A stretch of 33,861 bases of DNA from Candidatus Bipolaricaulota bacterium (GTDB lineage Bacteria > Bipolaricaulota > Bipolaricaulia > UBA7950 > UBA9294), in contig JAHITR010000037.1 in the NCBI GenBank assembly GCA_018817505.1, positions 1-33,861 of the forward strand, in the 5' to 3' direction. Under the pieces are notes generated by a model. The model saw only the letters and a list, made by a program, of their open reading frames with translations. It was not told the DNA's origin and ran no database searches. The translations under genes were made by a program, and so were the position numbers. Shown piece by piece: positions 7,191-14,799 of the stretch. Positions within the stretch are counted from its first letter, which is position 1. The number at the start of each line of letters is the position of its first letter.

Positions 7191-8276
7191 ATGACTCAAT
7201 CCCTACGAAGAAGTGTGGGAGCTTTACTGCTTGCGCTGTTTATTGGATGGAGCGTACACGGACAAGTCATCGAACTGCAGGAGCAGCTGGTTTCAGTCTT
7301 CCAATTGGCCTCGCCCGCAGTCGTGTATATCACCGTCAAGGGAACGACCGAGGATCGATTCATGCGGCGTGTCCCATTTAGCGCATCCGGAACTGGATTC
7401 TTGATTGATACGGAAGGCAATATTGTCACCAACTACCACGTCATTGAGAATGCGGACGAAATTATCGTCGCGTTCAATCATGTCGAATGCTGTAGCGCAG
7501 AAGTCATCGGAACCGATCCGTCAACAGATTTGGCAGTCATTCGTGTGAACAAGACCGATCTGCCGCCTCCGCTGGAACTGGCTGATTCCGATCAGTTGCG
7601 TGTCGGGGAGTTTGTGGTATCAATTGGGAATCCGTTCGGGCTCAACCAGACGATGACACTCGGCATCGTCAGCGCGCTGGAAAGAACGATCCAGAGTCCA
7701 GATGGGCGCTTTGTTGGCGAAGCCATTCAGACGGATGCGTCGATCAATCCAGGCAACTCTGGCGGACCTCTGTTGAACCTAGATGGACACGTGGTCGGGG
7801 TGACCTCACAGATTATCAGCCCTGTTGCGGCATCCGTGGGGATTGCTTTTGCCATTTCATCGAATACCGTCGCACGCGTGGTTCCTGAATTAATCGAAAA
7901 CGGAAGCTATCCCCATTCCTACTTGGGTATCTCAGGCTTCGCGCTGACACCTGACATCTTGCAGCTGTTTCGCGACGACGGAATTACCGTCCCAGCCGAC
8001 GGAGGCATTCTCGTCACGTCAGTCGTTGGTGACGGCCCGGCTGATCTTGCTGGAATCCGGATAGGCACTGAGTTGATTCAAGTCGGCGGCGCCTATGTAT
8101 ACCTCGGCGGGGATGTCCTTGTCGCGATCGATGATCACCCCATCCATTCCATCGCTGATTTAGTCACGTTTCTCGACATCGAGACGCGGGTCGGGGACGT
8201 GGTCCACATGACCATCGTTCGGGATGGAAGTGAGTTGACGTTGGCTGCTGTGCTGCAGCAGCGGCCAAGCGATTAG
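7191..8276 (+). CDS. HtrA/DegP-like secreted serine protease with PDZ domain
   Basis: A 361-aa trypsin-like protease of the HtrA family. Residues 1-25 are a signal peptide. The catalytic triad is His83 (TNYHVIE), Asp113 (STDLAVIRV) and Ser190 (NPGNSGGPL), all in canonical motifs. One C-terminal PDZ domain covers about 240-355 (GGILVTSV, then the DDHPIHSIADL region). HtrA proteins degrade or refold damaged proteins in the periplasm or at the cell surface. The start is ATG at 7191, preceded by AAGGAG (7181-7186); an upstream frame from 7146 would hide the signal peptide. Cys100-Cys101 are adjacent cysteines, unusual near the active site. An intrinsic terminator follows. It has a single PDZ, like DegS or Firmicute HtrA, not the two of DegP. 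Confidence 0.93.
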   Translation: MTQSLRRSVGALLLALFIGWSVHGQVIELQEQLVSVFQLASPAVVYITVKGTTEDRFMRRVPFSASGTGFLIDTEGNIVTNYHVIENADEIIVAFNHVECCSAEVIGTDPSTDLAVIRVNKTDLPPPLELADSDQLRVGEFVVSIGNPFGLNQTMTLGIVSALERTIQSPDGRFVGEAIQTDASINPGNSGGPLLNLDGHVVGVTSQIISPVAASVGIAFAISSNTVARVVPELIENGSYPHSYLGISGFALTPDILQLFRDDGITVPADGGILVTSVVGDGPADLAGIRIGTELIQVGGAYVYLGGDVLVAIDDHPIHSIADLVTFLDIETRVGDVVHMTIVRDGSELTLAAVLQQRPSD

Positions 8277-8296
8277 ACGCGATGTTCTGATACTGG

Positions 8297-8350
8297 GAAG
8301 CAGAAGGACTGACCGAAGAGATCGCTCCTTCTGCTTCTGTTGTTTTCCCT
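8297..8350 (+). terminator. intrinsic terminator after the HtrA-like gene
   Basis: GAAGCAGAAGGA (8297-8308) pairs perfectly with TCCTTCTGCTTC (8326-8337) over a 17-base loop and runs into TGTTGTTTTCCC. It lies between convergent genes and terminates the plus-strand transcript. Confidence 0.75.
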
Positions 8351-8361
8351 TGACTCGACAC

Positions 8362-8862
8362 CTAGAGGATGGGAAATTCGCCTGTGCAGTGATGCTCAGC
8401 GTCCAATGCGCCGAGGCAAAGGGGATAATTGGCAGCCAACCACTGCGAAATCCCGCCACCCATATCGAACACTTTCTCAAATCCCAGCTCTTGCATGATC
8501 TGATACGCTTGCCCTGTCCGATTGCCGGTACGGCAGTAGATGAGAATCGTCAATTCACGATCTAGCTTGGCCAGATCGTCTCGGAATGAGCTGCTGTAAT
8601 AGTCGAGCGTCGTGGCCCCAGAAATGTGTCCCGCTTCAACTTCCGCAGGCGTTCGAATGTCGAGTAGCACAAACTCGGCGTCGTCCTGCAAGGCTACAAT
8701 CACACTCGCTGCCTGCTGTGTGGTAATGACGCCATACGGCGGCAGCTGGAAGGTTGAGTCATCAGCCTCGCTTCCTGGCTGTGTCGCCCAACATCCGCTA
8801 AGTGCAAGGCTCATCAGGACTGTCAAAGCCAGCAATCCCGCACCTTTTAATTGTGATTGCAT
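8362..8862 (-). CDS. rhodanese-domain lipoprotein
   Basis: A 166-aa protein. A lipoprotein signal peptide ends in the lipobox LALSGC with Cys24 as the lipidation site. A single rhodanese domain covers about 42-150. Cys110 in the active-site loop IYCRTGNRTG is the persulfide-carrying residue of the family, so the catalytic cysteine is present. Upstream family motifs are also kept (VLLDIRTPAEVEAGHISGA). The domain would transfer sulfur or act in thiol chemistry, tethered outside the cytoplasm. The start is secure: AAGGAGGAC on the minus strand (8867-8874 region) precedes the ATG at 8862. It is convergent with the HtrA gene and apparently monocistronic. The C-terminal tail carries two more cysteines (about 154 and 163) of unknown role. 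Confidence 0.88.
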   Translation of the reverse strand: MQSQLKGAGLLALTVLMSLALSGCWATQPGSEADDSTFQLPPYGVITTQQAASVIVALQDDAEFVLLDIRTPAEVEAGHISGATTLDYYSSSFRDDLAKLDRELTILIYCRTGNRTGQAYQIMQELGFEKVFDMGGGISQWLAANYPLCLGALDAEHHCTGEFPIL

Positions 8863-8999
8863 CTAGTCCTCCTTCATGACCTGTTCGTAATCGTCAAGTT
8901 TGAACTGTCGTTGTGAAGTCGAATCCAAGAGCATGTGAGCGTTTGATGAGTTCGCAAGGACCAGCCAGCCCATGTCCTACCCAATGCCTATGATCGTCT

Positions 9000-9021
9000 C
9001 CTCGCCCTCGCGAGGCGTGAG
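9000..9021 (-). terminator. GC-rich stem downstream of the NfeD-like gene
   Basis: The sequence around the palindrome CCTCGCGAGG extends outward to CCTCGCC / GGCGTGAGG with mismatches. It lies about 20 bases past the stop of the minus-strand gene ending at 9041. No U-run is present, so this is a weak terminator candidate. Nothing else was found in 8875-9040. Confidence 0.25.
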
Positions 9022-9040
9022 GAACCCTGCGGGCGTCAAT

Positions 9041-9460
9041 TCAAAGCTCATCTGTTGATTCCACGAGCAACAATCTGTCTTGAACATCGCGGATGATCAC
9101 GTATTGATCCGACGGGATGGTGTCTCCATTCCGTGTGCGTGCAGACCAAATCTCCCCATCGACCTTGACTTGCCCGGAAGGATTGAGGGTGACAAGCGTG
9201 CGAGCCTTCCTCCCAATCATCGACCATGGACCGTGTCGTGGAGGTTGCTTGAAAACCCGCTTGACGAACAAAAAGAAGAACAGGATTGAGACAAGCAGCT
9301 TGGCACTAGGCAGCGCGATCCACAGCCACAGCGGGACATGCGTCAGGATGTCAGCAACGGTCAATCCTGCAAGTACAAGACAGACCTCGATCGCTTCCCT
9401 GAAGAAATAGGCCTTGGCACTCGTGTCGCCCGTCTTGGGTATCTTTGTTCCCTCGGTCAT
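9041..9460 (-). CDS. short NfeD-like membrane protein with OB-fold domain
   Basis: A 139-aa protein. Two hydrophobic segments at about 24-42 and 43-66 are followed by a soluble C-terminal domain (about 80-139). That domain has the NfeD signature: an RTLVTLNPSGQVKVDGEIWSA-type stretch, then IPSDQYVIIRDVQDRLLLV. This is the short form of the family without the ClpP-like protease half. NfeD proteins are linked to membrane microdomain proteins (stomatin/flotillin type) and to membrane protein quality control. Its start codon overlaps the stop of the upstream gene by 4 bases (9457-9460), so the two are translationally coupled. No stomatin/flotillin gene is in the window, which is unusual for NfeD. 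Confidence 0.82.
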   Translation of the reverse strand: MTEGTKIPKTGDTSAKAYFFREAIEVCLVLAGLTVADILTHVPLWLWIALPSAKLLVSILFFFLFVKRVFKQPPRHGPWSMIGRKARTLVTLNPSGQVKVDGEIWSARTRNGDTIPSDQYVIIRDVQDRLLLVESTDEL

Positions 9461-10119
9461 TGCCCGGCTGCTTCCAAGTATCGCAGGAAGACGGACCCCA
9501 TCGAGAGAATTAGAAGATCGTCAGATATCCTGCCGAATGGCTTGTTGAGCACAGTTGTGTCCGTGATCACCGGCTGAAGTGTGATCCGTGGCTGCAAACT
9601 GGCTTTATCCACAAGTCGTATGTCCGCAGCCAGGTACAACGTAGGGAGTTCGGCAACTGGCAGCAGATCCCACCCATCCAATTGATGGGCAAGCGTAAGC
9701 AGTGGGAACGACACGGCAGCTTCTGCCCAAAACTCTGGATAGAAGTACGTCCGCCCCGAGGCGTGGGCATAGGATCCCAGGATGGGCCACTGCAGTCCAA
9801 GTTCTGCTGAGAACGGCCACAGAAAGGTAAATCCGAGTCCAGCACTCAGATGATCTGTAACTTGGTGGTCGAATTGAGCACTCGTCCCCAAACTGGTGAG
9901 GCCAGAGTCCATCATCGCCATCAGTTCGATACTGTTTTCTGAATCCAGGCGAATGGTGCCACCAAAAGACAGTGTTAGATCCAGCAACCTGCGATCCTCG
10001 ATTCGTTCTACGGAAGGGATCAAATGAAATCCCAAAGAGAGCGATTCCAATTCGACTGCCGACACAACCCAAGAACACAAGACCAAACAAGCCAATGCAG
10101 TGATTCCGGCGGTTTTCAT
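9457..10119 (-). CDS. secreted protein, possible outer-membrane beta-barrel
   Basis: A 220-aa protein of unrecognised family. It has a signal peptide (MKTAGITALACLVLCSWVVS, cleavage near SAVE). The rest is rich in alternating polar/hydrophobic strands with aromatic girdle-like residues (LSAGLGFTFLWPF, RTYFYPEFWAEAAVSF) and long Asp/Ser loops, consistent with a beta-barrel or a large beta-sandwich. The start is supported by AAGGGGGA on the minus strand immediately upstream of the ATG at 10119. It is the first gene of a two-gene operon with the NfeD-like gene (4-base overlap). The barrel assignment is an inference from residue pattern. Confidence 0.65.
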   Translation of the reverse strand: MKTAGITALACLVLCSWVVSAVELESLSLGFHLIPSVERIEDRRLLDLTLSFGGTIRLDSENSIELMAMMDSGLTSLGTSAQFDHQVTDHLSAGLGFTFLWPFSAELGLQWPILGSYAHASGRTYFYPEFWAEAAVSFPLLTLAHQLDGWDLLPVAELPTLYLAADIRLVDKASLQPRITLQPVITDTTVLNKPFGRISDDLLILSMGSVFLRYLEAAGQ

Positions 10120-10340
10120 GAATCCCCCTTCATCTGTACTCTTCAGCCGATGGACGACTCACACCGTGCCATCGCTTGCATCATGTATCGTACAGCTTTT
10201 CCCCAAACAAAAGCAGCCAACATGTCCGCATCGAATCAGTCGTCGTCTTCCTGGGCGACGCAACCAACCATCGTGGGAATGGCCTCGTTGGCCTGAGCAG
10301 ACAGCGGCTTGCCTTCTTTCTGTTCCACGGCAATCTGCAG

Positions 10341-10346
10341 TAGAAT
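10341..10346 (+). promoter_or_regulatory. candidate -10 element of the lemA operon
   Basis: TAGAAT at 10341-10346 lies about 14 bases before the AAAGGGGGT ribosome site. Only a poor -35 (TTCTGT, 10318-10323) is found at 17-bp spacing. The rest of the 254-bp divergent gap (10120-10373) showed no further clear signal. Confidence 0.3.
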
Positions 10347-10373
10347 GGGCCCGTATCACAAAAGGGGGTAGCT

Positions 10374-11042
10374 TTGTCTGGAACGACGATTCTCGCCTTT
10401 CTAGCCATCGGCGCGTTGCTCGTGGCTGCAATGTGGTTTGGCGCGAAACGCAAGAAGGAGCTTGCCGCATGGGCCACGCAGGCTGGACTCTCTTTTGATC
10501 CTGCTCCTGATCGCAGCTACGACAATCGCTATCCCAGTTTCGGATGCCTTCGCCGTGGGCACAGCCGCTATGCCTATAACATCGCTTCTGGAGAATGGAA
10601 CAAGCGTCGGCTGGAATCGTTCGATTACCACTATGTCACTGGAGAGGGGAAGAATCGTTCGGTGCACACGTTCTCGGCAATCATCATTCGAACCGAGCTT
10701 CCCTTGAAGCCGCTCCATATTCGCGCTGAAAATGCATTCGATAAACTCACTGAATTCTTCGGAGCTGACGACATCGACTTCGAGTCAAGCCAATTCAGTC
10801 GCGAATACCACGTCAAGAGTCCAGACAAGAAATGGGCGTTCGATGTGCTCCATCAGCGAACGATAGAATTTTTACTGACTCAACCGAAGTACTCGATTGA
10901 GTTCGATACCCGTAGTGTCATCTGCTGGCGTAATCGCCGATTCGATGCGCCCACGAGAGAGAGCGCCATTCGCGTCGTCGAAGGAATTCTGGACCGTTTG
11001 CCCGAGTATTTGATTCGGGAACAGAAGAAAGGAGTCACATGA
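10374..11042 (+). CDS. membrane-anchored protein of the lemA operon, unknown function
   Basis: A 222-aa protein with one N-terminal membrane anchor (about 4-22) followed by a soluble cytoplasmic or surface domain. Recognisable conserved-looking blocks are FDYHYVTGEGKNR, HTFSAIII, DDIDFESSQFSREYHVKSPD and AFDVLHQRTIEFLL. I believe these recur in uncharacterised proteins, but I cannot name a family securely. The start is TTG at 10374: the ribosome site AAAGGGGGT lies just before it and no ATG is available nearby. Its stop overlaps the lemA start by 4 bases (11039-11042), so it is translationally coupled to LemA and probably works with it. Confidence 0.75.
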   Translation: MSGTTILAFLAIGALLVAAMWFGAKRKKELAAWATQAGLSFDPAPDRSYDNRYPSFGCLRRGHSRYAYNIASGEWNKRRLESFDYHYVTGEGKNRSVHTFSAIIIRTELPLKPLHIRAENAFDKLTEFFGADDIDFESSQFSREYHVKSPDKKWAFDVLHQRTIEFLLTQPKYSIEFDTRSVICWRNRRFDAPTRESAIRVVEGILDRLPEYLIREQKKGVT

Positions 11043-11602
11043 TCCCACTTTATGTCATCCTCGCAATCGTTGCCGTCGTCATCTTCTGGGTGATCGGCAT
11101 GTACAACTCGCTGATTCGCACGCGCCTGCATGTTAAGGAAAGCTGGTCAGCTATCGACACAGAGCTCAAACGTCGATATGACCTGATCCCAAACCTCGTG
11201 GAAACAGTGAAGGGATACGCGAAGCACGAGTCAGCAACCCTGGAAGCCGTCATCCGTGCCCGTAACAATGCCGTCGCATCGACAGGCGGCCCTCAGCAAC
11301 AGGCTCAGGACGAGAACATGTTGGTGGGGGCTCTTCGCCAACTCTTTGCCGTCGTCGAGGCCTATCCTGATCTTAAGGCCAATGAGGGCTTCTTGAAGAT
11401 GCAGCAGGAGCTCACAGTCACTGAAGATCGCATCCAGGCATCCAGGCGCTTCTACAATGCCAATGTGCGTGAACTCAACACGAAGGTTGAGGTGTTCCCG
11501 TCCAACATCATCGCCTCGATGTTTGGCATCAGTCAGGCTGAGTTCTTCGAAATCGAGGATGCAGCACAGCGCGAGGCACCCAAAGTCAGTTTTACGGCCT
11601 AG
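11039..11602 (+). CDS. LemA family membrane protein
   Basis: A 187-aa LemA-family protein. It has an N-terminal membrane span (about 3-20) and then the family signature. The signature covers YNSLIRTR, SAIDTELKRRYDLIPNLVETVKGYA, HESATLEAVIRARN, an ENML...LRQLFAVVEAYPDLKANEGFLKMQQELTVTEDRI-like block (written here in part), and SRRFYNANVRELN near the C-terminus. LemA proteins form a helical bundle with the N-terminus outside the cytoplasm; their biochemical role is not settled. Length is normal. ATG at 11039 is preceded by AAAGGAG and overlaps the upstream stop. A UUCG-capped hairpin follows. Confidence 0.93.
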   Translation: MIPLYVILAIVAVVIFWVIGMYNSLIRTRLHVKESWSAIDTELKRRYDLIPNLVETVKGYAKHESATLEAVIRARNNAVASTGGPQQQAQDENMLVGALRQLFAVVEAYPDLKANEGFLKMQQELTVTEDRIQASRRFYNANVRELNTKVEVFPSNIIASMFGISQAEFFEIEDAAQREAPKVSFTA

Positions 11603-11626
11603 GCAACGAATTAATTGGATTCACTG

Positions 11627-11658
11627 CACAGCACCAGGCATTCGTGCCTGGTGCTGTG
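11627..11658. terminator. perfect hairpin with UUCG loop between convergent genes
   Basis: CACAGCACCAGGCA (11627-11640) pairs perfectly with 11645-11658 around the tetraloop TTCG. It lies 24 bases after lemA and 9 bases from the stop of the convergent oxidoreductase gene. No T-run is present on either strand, so it may act as a bidirectional block or an mRNA 3'-end stabiliser. Confidence 0.6.
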
Positions 11659-11667
11659 ATTGCCCAG

Positions 11668-12348
11668 CTAGTTACCAAATTTGGGGCCGTCCTCATCGCC
11701 GTTGTTGTTGTAGCCGCGCGTTTCCCAAAATCCTTTGTAGTCGGGATCATTCGAAAGTTCGATGCGCGTGAGCCAGCGAATCCACTTGTATCCCCACTTG
11801 TCTTCTGCGACGAGCTGAAAGGGGAACCCGTTGGCGGGTGGGAGCACCATGCCGTTGATGTGATCGGCAATGATCAAGTTCCTCTCCAGCACGTACTCAA
11901 GGGGCAGCGATGTGGTGTAACCATCGGCTGCGTGGAAGATGACCGTGTTGGCTTCATCGGTCGGCCCGGCGAGGGCGAGAAGCTCGGACAACGCTATGCC
12001 TTCCCACAGCGCCTTCACTGACCATCCCTCGACGCAGTGAATCGTCACCAGCTTGGATGTATGTGGCATGCTCTGCAAGGCTGCATAGTCGTAGCTTGAA
12101 GCCTCAGCAACCAATCCGTCAATGAGCAACTGATAGGCCTCGACATCGATATGCTGGACACCTCGAATCGAGTTCTCTCGAAAATTGTCAACAGATCCCA
12201 ATTTCTCACCCTGGTATTCTCTGACCTCGACGCTCTCAACATCGGGCTCAGCTTGCGCCATCGACAAGAATGTCAGGAATGCGCCCACAGCAATCAGCGT
12301 AGCGATTGCGGCGATCCAGAGACCCACCTTCCGTTGGATAAATTTCAT
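11668..12348 (-). CDS. membrane-anchored molybdopterin oxidoreductase (sulfite-oxidase/MsrP fold)
   Basis: A 226-aa protein with the oxidoreductase molybdopterin-binding domain (about 65-215). Cys105 in TIHCVEGWS is the expected molybdenum ligand. Other family blocks are present: FHAADGYTTSLPLEYVL, NGFPFQLVAEDKWGYKWIRWL and IELSNDPDYKGFWETRGY. It is shorter than MsrP-type enzymes and lacks a dimerisation domain. The N-terminus (MKFIQRKVGLW, then a hydrophobic stretch to about 33) is a signal or anchor, but it has Arg-Lys where a twin-arginine motif is expected. I chose ATG at 12348 because GGAGGT lies 6 bases upstream on this strand; the adjacent ATG at 12351 is too close to it. No heme or quinone partner gene is adjacent. 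Substrate unknown. Confidence 0.87.
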   Translation of the reverse strand: MKFIQRKVGLWIAAIATLIAVGAFLTFLSMAQAEPDVESVEVREYQGEKLGSVDNFRENSIRGVQHIDVEAYQLLIDGLVAEASSYDYAALQSMPHTSKLVTIHCVEGWSVKALWEGIALSELLALAGPTDEANTVIFHAADGYTTSLPLEYVLERNLIIADHINGMVLPPANGFPFQLVAEDKWGYKWIRWLTRIELSNDPDYKGFWETRGYNNNGDEDGPKFGN

Positions 12349-12479
12349 CATCGAACCTCCCATAGGGCTGCTTACCAATCTAGTCTTTTCATGTGAGCTA
12401 GCGATGGGGGTTGCGTCGGATCCTGATGAAGACATGCCTTCGGCAAGATTATCGCCTACACTCAGGTGCGGAGGTCCCC

Positions 12480-13181
12480 ATGACACGCGATGCCTATCAA
12501 CTGATCGTCGACCCATCACTGGATCCGTGCCCGGCTTCCTTTGCCCTCATCTGGGCAGAGGGGATCCTTCCTCCTGAGACGCCATGCGTTGCACCTGCCT
12601 TCCTGGCGCAAGTTCTTTCCGCCGTTGTTGCCACTGGCGAGGAATCTGTTCCAGCACCCGTTCGACAGCGCGTCCGCAACATCCTGCGCCATGGCAAGTA
12701 CAAGCCGACTGGGCGGGGCAAACCAGCAAGCGAGTTCTTGCTGCGAGCTGCGCTGAGCGAATCCTTCCCGCTGGTCAATGCCCCCGTCGACGTGAACAAT
12801 GCCATCAGCCTGCAGTCAGGCTTTCCAGGCTCCATATTCGACACTGCTCTTTCAGGGAAGCAGCTGCTCATTCGTCGAGGATTTCCAAGTGAAGCGTATG
12901 TGTTCAATCCTTCAGGCCAGACAATCGACCTTGAAGACCTATTGCTCGTATGTCGCAAGACGCAGGACGGCTGGGAACCCTGTGGAAATCCTGTCAAGGA
13001 CGCCATGATCACCAAAACGTCGTCAAACACAGAGAATGTCATCGCCGTGGTCTACATCCCCGCGGATGAGCCTGCGGCCTCTATTGAAATCTGGGCCCAC
13101 CGATACGCGATGCTCCTTGTCGAGCAGTGTGGAGCGGCAGCATCCGGCTATCTCGTGGTCCCAGCGGCAACAGCCTTGTAG
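12480..13181 (+). CDS. B3/B4 tRNA-binding-domain protein (PheT editing-domain relative)
   Basis: A 233-aa stand-alone protein with the B3/B4 domain of phenylalanyl-tRNA synthetase beta chains (about 90-215). The supporting blocks are PVDVNNAISLQSGFP, the FDTALSGKQLLIRRGF region, EAYVFNPSGQTIDLEDLLLVC, NPVKDAMITKTSSNTENV and VYIPADEP. In PheT this domain clears mischarged Tyr-tRNA; free-standing versions are usually uncharacterised and might be trans-editing factors. ATG at 12480 follows GCGGAGGT (12468-12475), so the longer in-frame start at 12411 is rejected. It is divergent from the Mo-oxidoreductase (131 bp between them). Editing activity is inference. Confidence 0.82.
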   Translation: MTRDAYQLIVDPSLDPCPASFALIWAEGILPPETPCVAPAFLAQVLSAVVATGEESVPAPVRQRVRNILRHGKYKPTGRGKPASEFLLRAALSESFPLVNAPVDVNNAISLQSGFPGSIFDTALSGKQLLIRRGFPSEAYVFNPSGQTIDLEDLLLVCRKTQDGWEPCGNPVKDAMITKTSSNTENVIAVVYIPADEPAASIEIWAHRYAMLLVEQCGAAASGYLVVPAATAL

Positions 13182-13297
13182 CTTGATGAACACCGGCTGG
13201 GGGTGGTCACAGCCGTTCGAGTGCCGTTGCGTTGTGATCCCTTCCGTGCGAATGCGCAGAAACGATTGTTCCTCTTTCTACATGAGGACAACGTCCC

Positions 13298-13325
13298 TTG
13301 TAATCCGTCTTTGCCTGGCTATACT
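13298..13325 (+). promoter_or_regulatory. sigma70-type promoter for the second MFS gene
   Basis: TTGTAA (13298-13303) and TATACT (13320-13325) are 16 bp apart; the -10 matches consensus at five of six positions. Predicted initiation near 13332 gives a leader of about 60 bases containing the hairpin at 13346-13370. Confidence 0.55.
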
Positions 13326-13345
13326 CCGGCAGCTTTTCGGATTCG

Positions 13346-13370
13346 GTCCCAGCTTCTGTTAGGCTGGGAC
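13346..13370 (+). promoter_or_regulatory. leader hairpin ahead of the MFS gene, possible attenuator
   Basis: GTCCCAGC (13346-13353) pairs perfectly with GCTGGGAC (13363-13370) over a 9-base loop and is followed by TGTTGCTTTA. It lies between the predicted promoter and the ATG at 13393. It could terminate transcripts of the upstream gene, attenuate the MFS transcript, or do neither. Confidence 0.45.
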
Positions 13371-13392
13371 TGTTGCTTTATGGGAGCCGGAG

Positions 13393-14766
13393 ATGGTCAA
13401 AGCATTGCGATCTTGGTGGGAGGAGTCCGAACGATGGTACTTCGTCGTTGGGCTCGCCAACCTGGTGCTTGGAACCTCCTCTGTGCTCATCCCTCTCAGT
13501 ATCGACAAGGTGTTCAAACTGTCTGTCGCCTCGATTGGCCTGCTCGCAAGTCTAGCGAGCCTGGTTGGCGTCCTGGGAAGCCTCCTATGGGGACGCCTCG
13601 CAGATGCTGCCCATCGTCGCAAACCATTTATCGTCTTGGGATACACTGCCGCGGGCCTTTGCTTCCTGGGCATCTCCATGGCGACATCGTTTCACCAACT
13701 CGCGCTGTTCAATATGCTCCTCAATTTCTTTTGGGTGGCGAATGCCTCGGTAACCGTTCTGCTCGTGATTGAAAACAGCCAAGAAGGATTGTGGGAACGA
13801 AAGATCGGTCACCTCAACCAAATCGGAGCCCTTGGTTGGGTGCTCGGACTGGCCATCGGTGCCCTATGGATGTATTGGATGCCTTCCATACTCGGTGAGA
13901 CCGCGGCCATTCGCGTTCTGTTTTGGGGCATTGGCCTGTCAGGCTTGGTGGCGTCCATGCTGGCCATCTTGTCTATCCCTCGCACAGTTCCCAGATTCAC
14001 TCAGCGGAAATTCCGCGGGTTACTCCTTGAGATGGGCAGCTTCATTAGTGAGCGAGCTCGCTTCGCTCCTCTTCACCTTTACCATCGCCTGCATCCCAAG
14101 CGCATCATCGCACAATGGCGAAGTCCTGAAGGATTCCGTCTGGGGACCAAACGATTTCTGCTGTCGACCGTGTTTTCCTTCGTGGCCATGGGGTTCTTTG
14201 GTATCCCCCTTCCCATGCTCCTGTCTCAGCGATTTGGGCTGTCCTCATCGACCGTGTTCTTGTTCTTCGTCATTCAGCACCTGGGCATTGTGTTGGCTTA
14301 TCCACTCGCGAGTCGACGTATTCGAAGACTCGGGAATCGGTATGTACAAATGGGCGCGCTGGGCGCCAGGACCCTATTATTTGCGTCATTTGCTCTGTAT
14401 CTCGCCTTCTTCAACGACTCGCCACATGCGGTCATCCTGGCGGCGGCATTCGTCGTCTACGGCATATCCTGGTCTTATTTCCAGCTTTCGGGAACCGCCC
14501 TCACATCGCGGCTCGCCAGCGAAGAGAACCGCGGTTTGGCTCTGGGGTTGTACAATGCGATTGCCGGGACCGGCTGGATCATCGCTGGCATCGGCAGTGG
14601 TCAAATCGCGGCTAGATTCGGATACTCTGTTACGTTTGCCATCGCCAGCGGGCTATTGGTCATCAGCGTACTCATCCTGCTAACCGTTCCAGATCCATCC
14701 ACCATCGACCCTGCGGCAAGTCTCCTCGATACTCCGCAGGATGAGTCGCCGCTGGAGCTGGGCTGA
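13393..14766 (+). CDS. MFS transporter, second copy type
   Basis: A 457-aa polytopic protein with about 12 hydrophobic segments. The TM2-TM3 loop has a motif-A-like stretch (GSLLWGRLADAAHRRKPFIVLG, positions about 62-83; written in part as GRLADAAHRRKP). A basic, amphipathic cytoplasmic stretch at about 200-255 separates the two six-helix halves. The tail (about 435-457) is acidic. It is not closely similar to the MFS gene at 5728-7026. The start is ATG at 13393 with GGGAGC 5-6 bases upstream (13382-13387). It has its own promoter and a leader hairpin. The transported compound cannot be inferred. Confidence 0.85.
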   Translation: MVKALRSWWEESERWYFVVGLANLVLGTSSVLIPLSIDKVFKLSVASIGLLASLASLVGVLGSLLWGRLADAAHRRKPFIVLGYTAAGLCFLGISMATSFHQLALFNMLLNFFWVANASVTVLLVIENSQEGLWERKIGHLNQIGALGWVLGLAIGALWMYWMPSILGETAAIRVLFWGIGLSGLVASMLAILSIPRTVPRFTQRKFRGLLLEMGSFISERARFAPLHLYHRLHPKRIIAQWRSPEGFRLGTKRFLLSTVFSFVAMGFFGIPLPMLLSQRFGLSSSTVFLFFVIQHLGIVLAYPLASRRIRRLGNRYVQMGALGARTLLFASFALYLAFFNDSPHAVILAAAFVVYGISWSYFQLSGTALTSRLASEENRGLALGLYNAIAGTGWIIAGIGSGQIAARFGYSVTFAIASGLLVISVLILLTVPDPSTIDPAASLLDTPQDESPLELG

Positions 14767-14771
14767 TGCGT

Positions 14772-14788
14772 GCCCCTAGGTCGGGGGC
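14772..14788. terminator. short GC-rich hairpin between convergent genes
   Basis: GCCCC (14772-14776) pairs with GGGGC (14784-14788) over TAGGTCG. It lies in the 33-bp gap between the MFS stop and the pyrB stop. The stem is short and has no T-run, so the call is weak. Confidence 0.3.
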
Positions 14789-14799
14789 TCAAATCCTAC

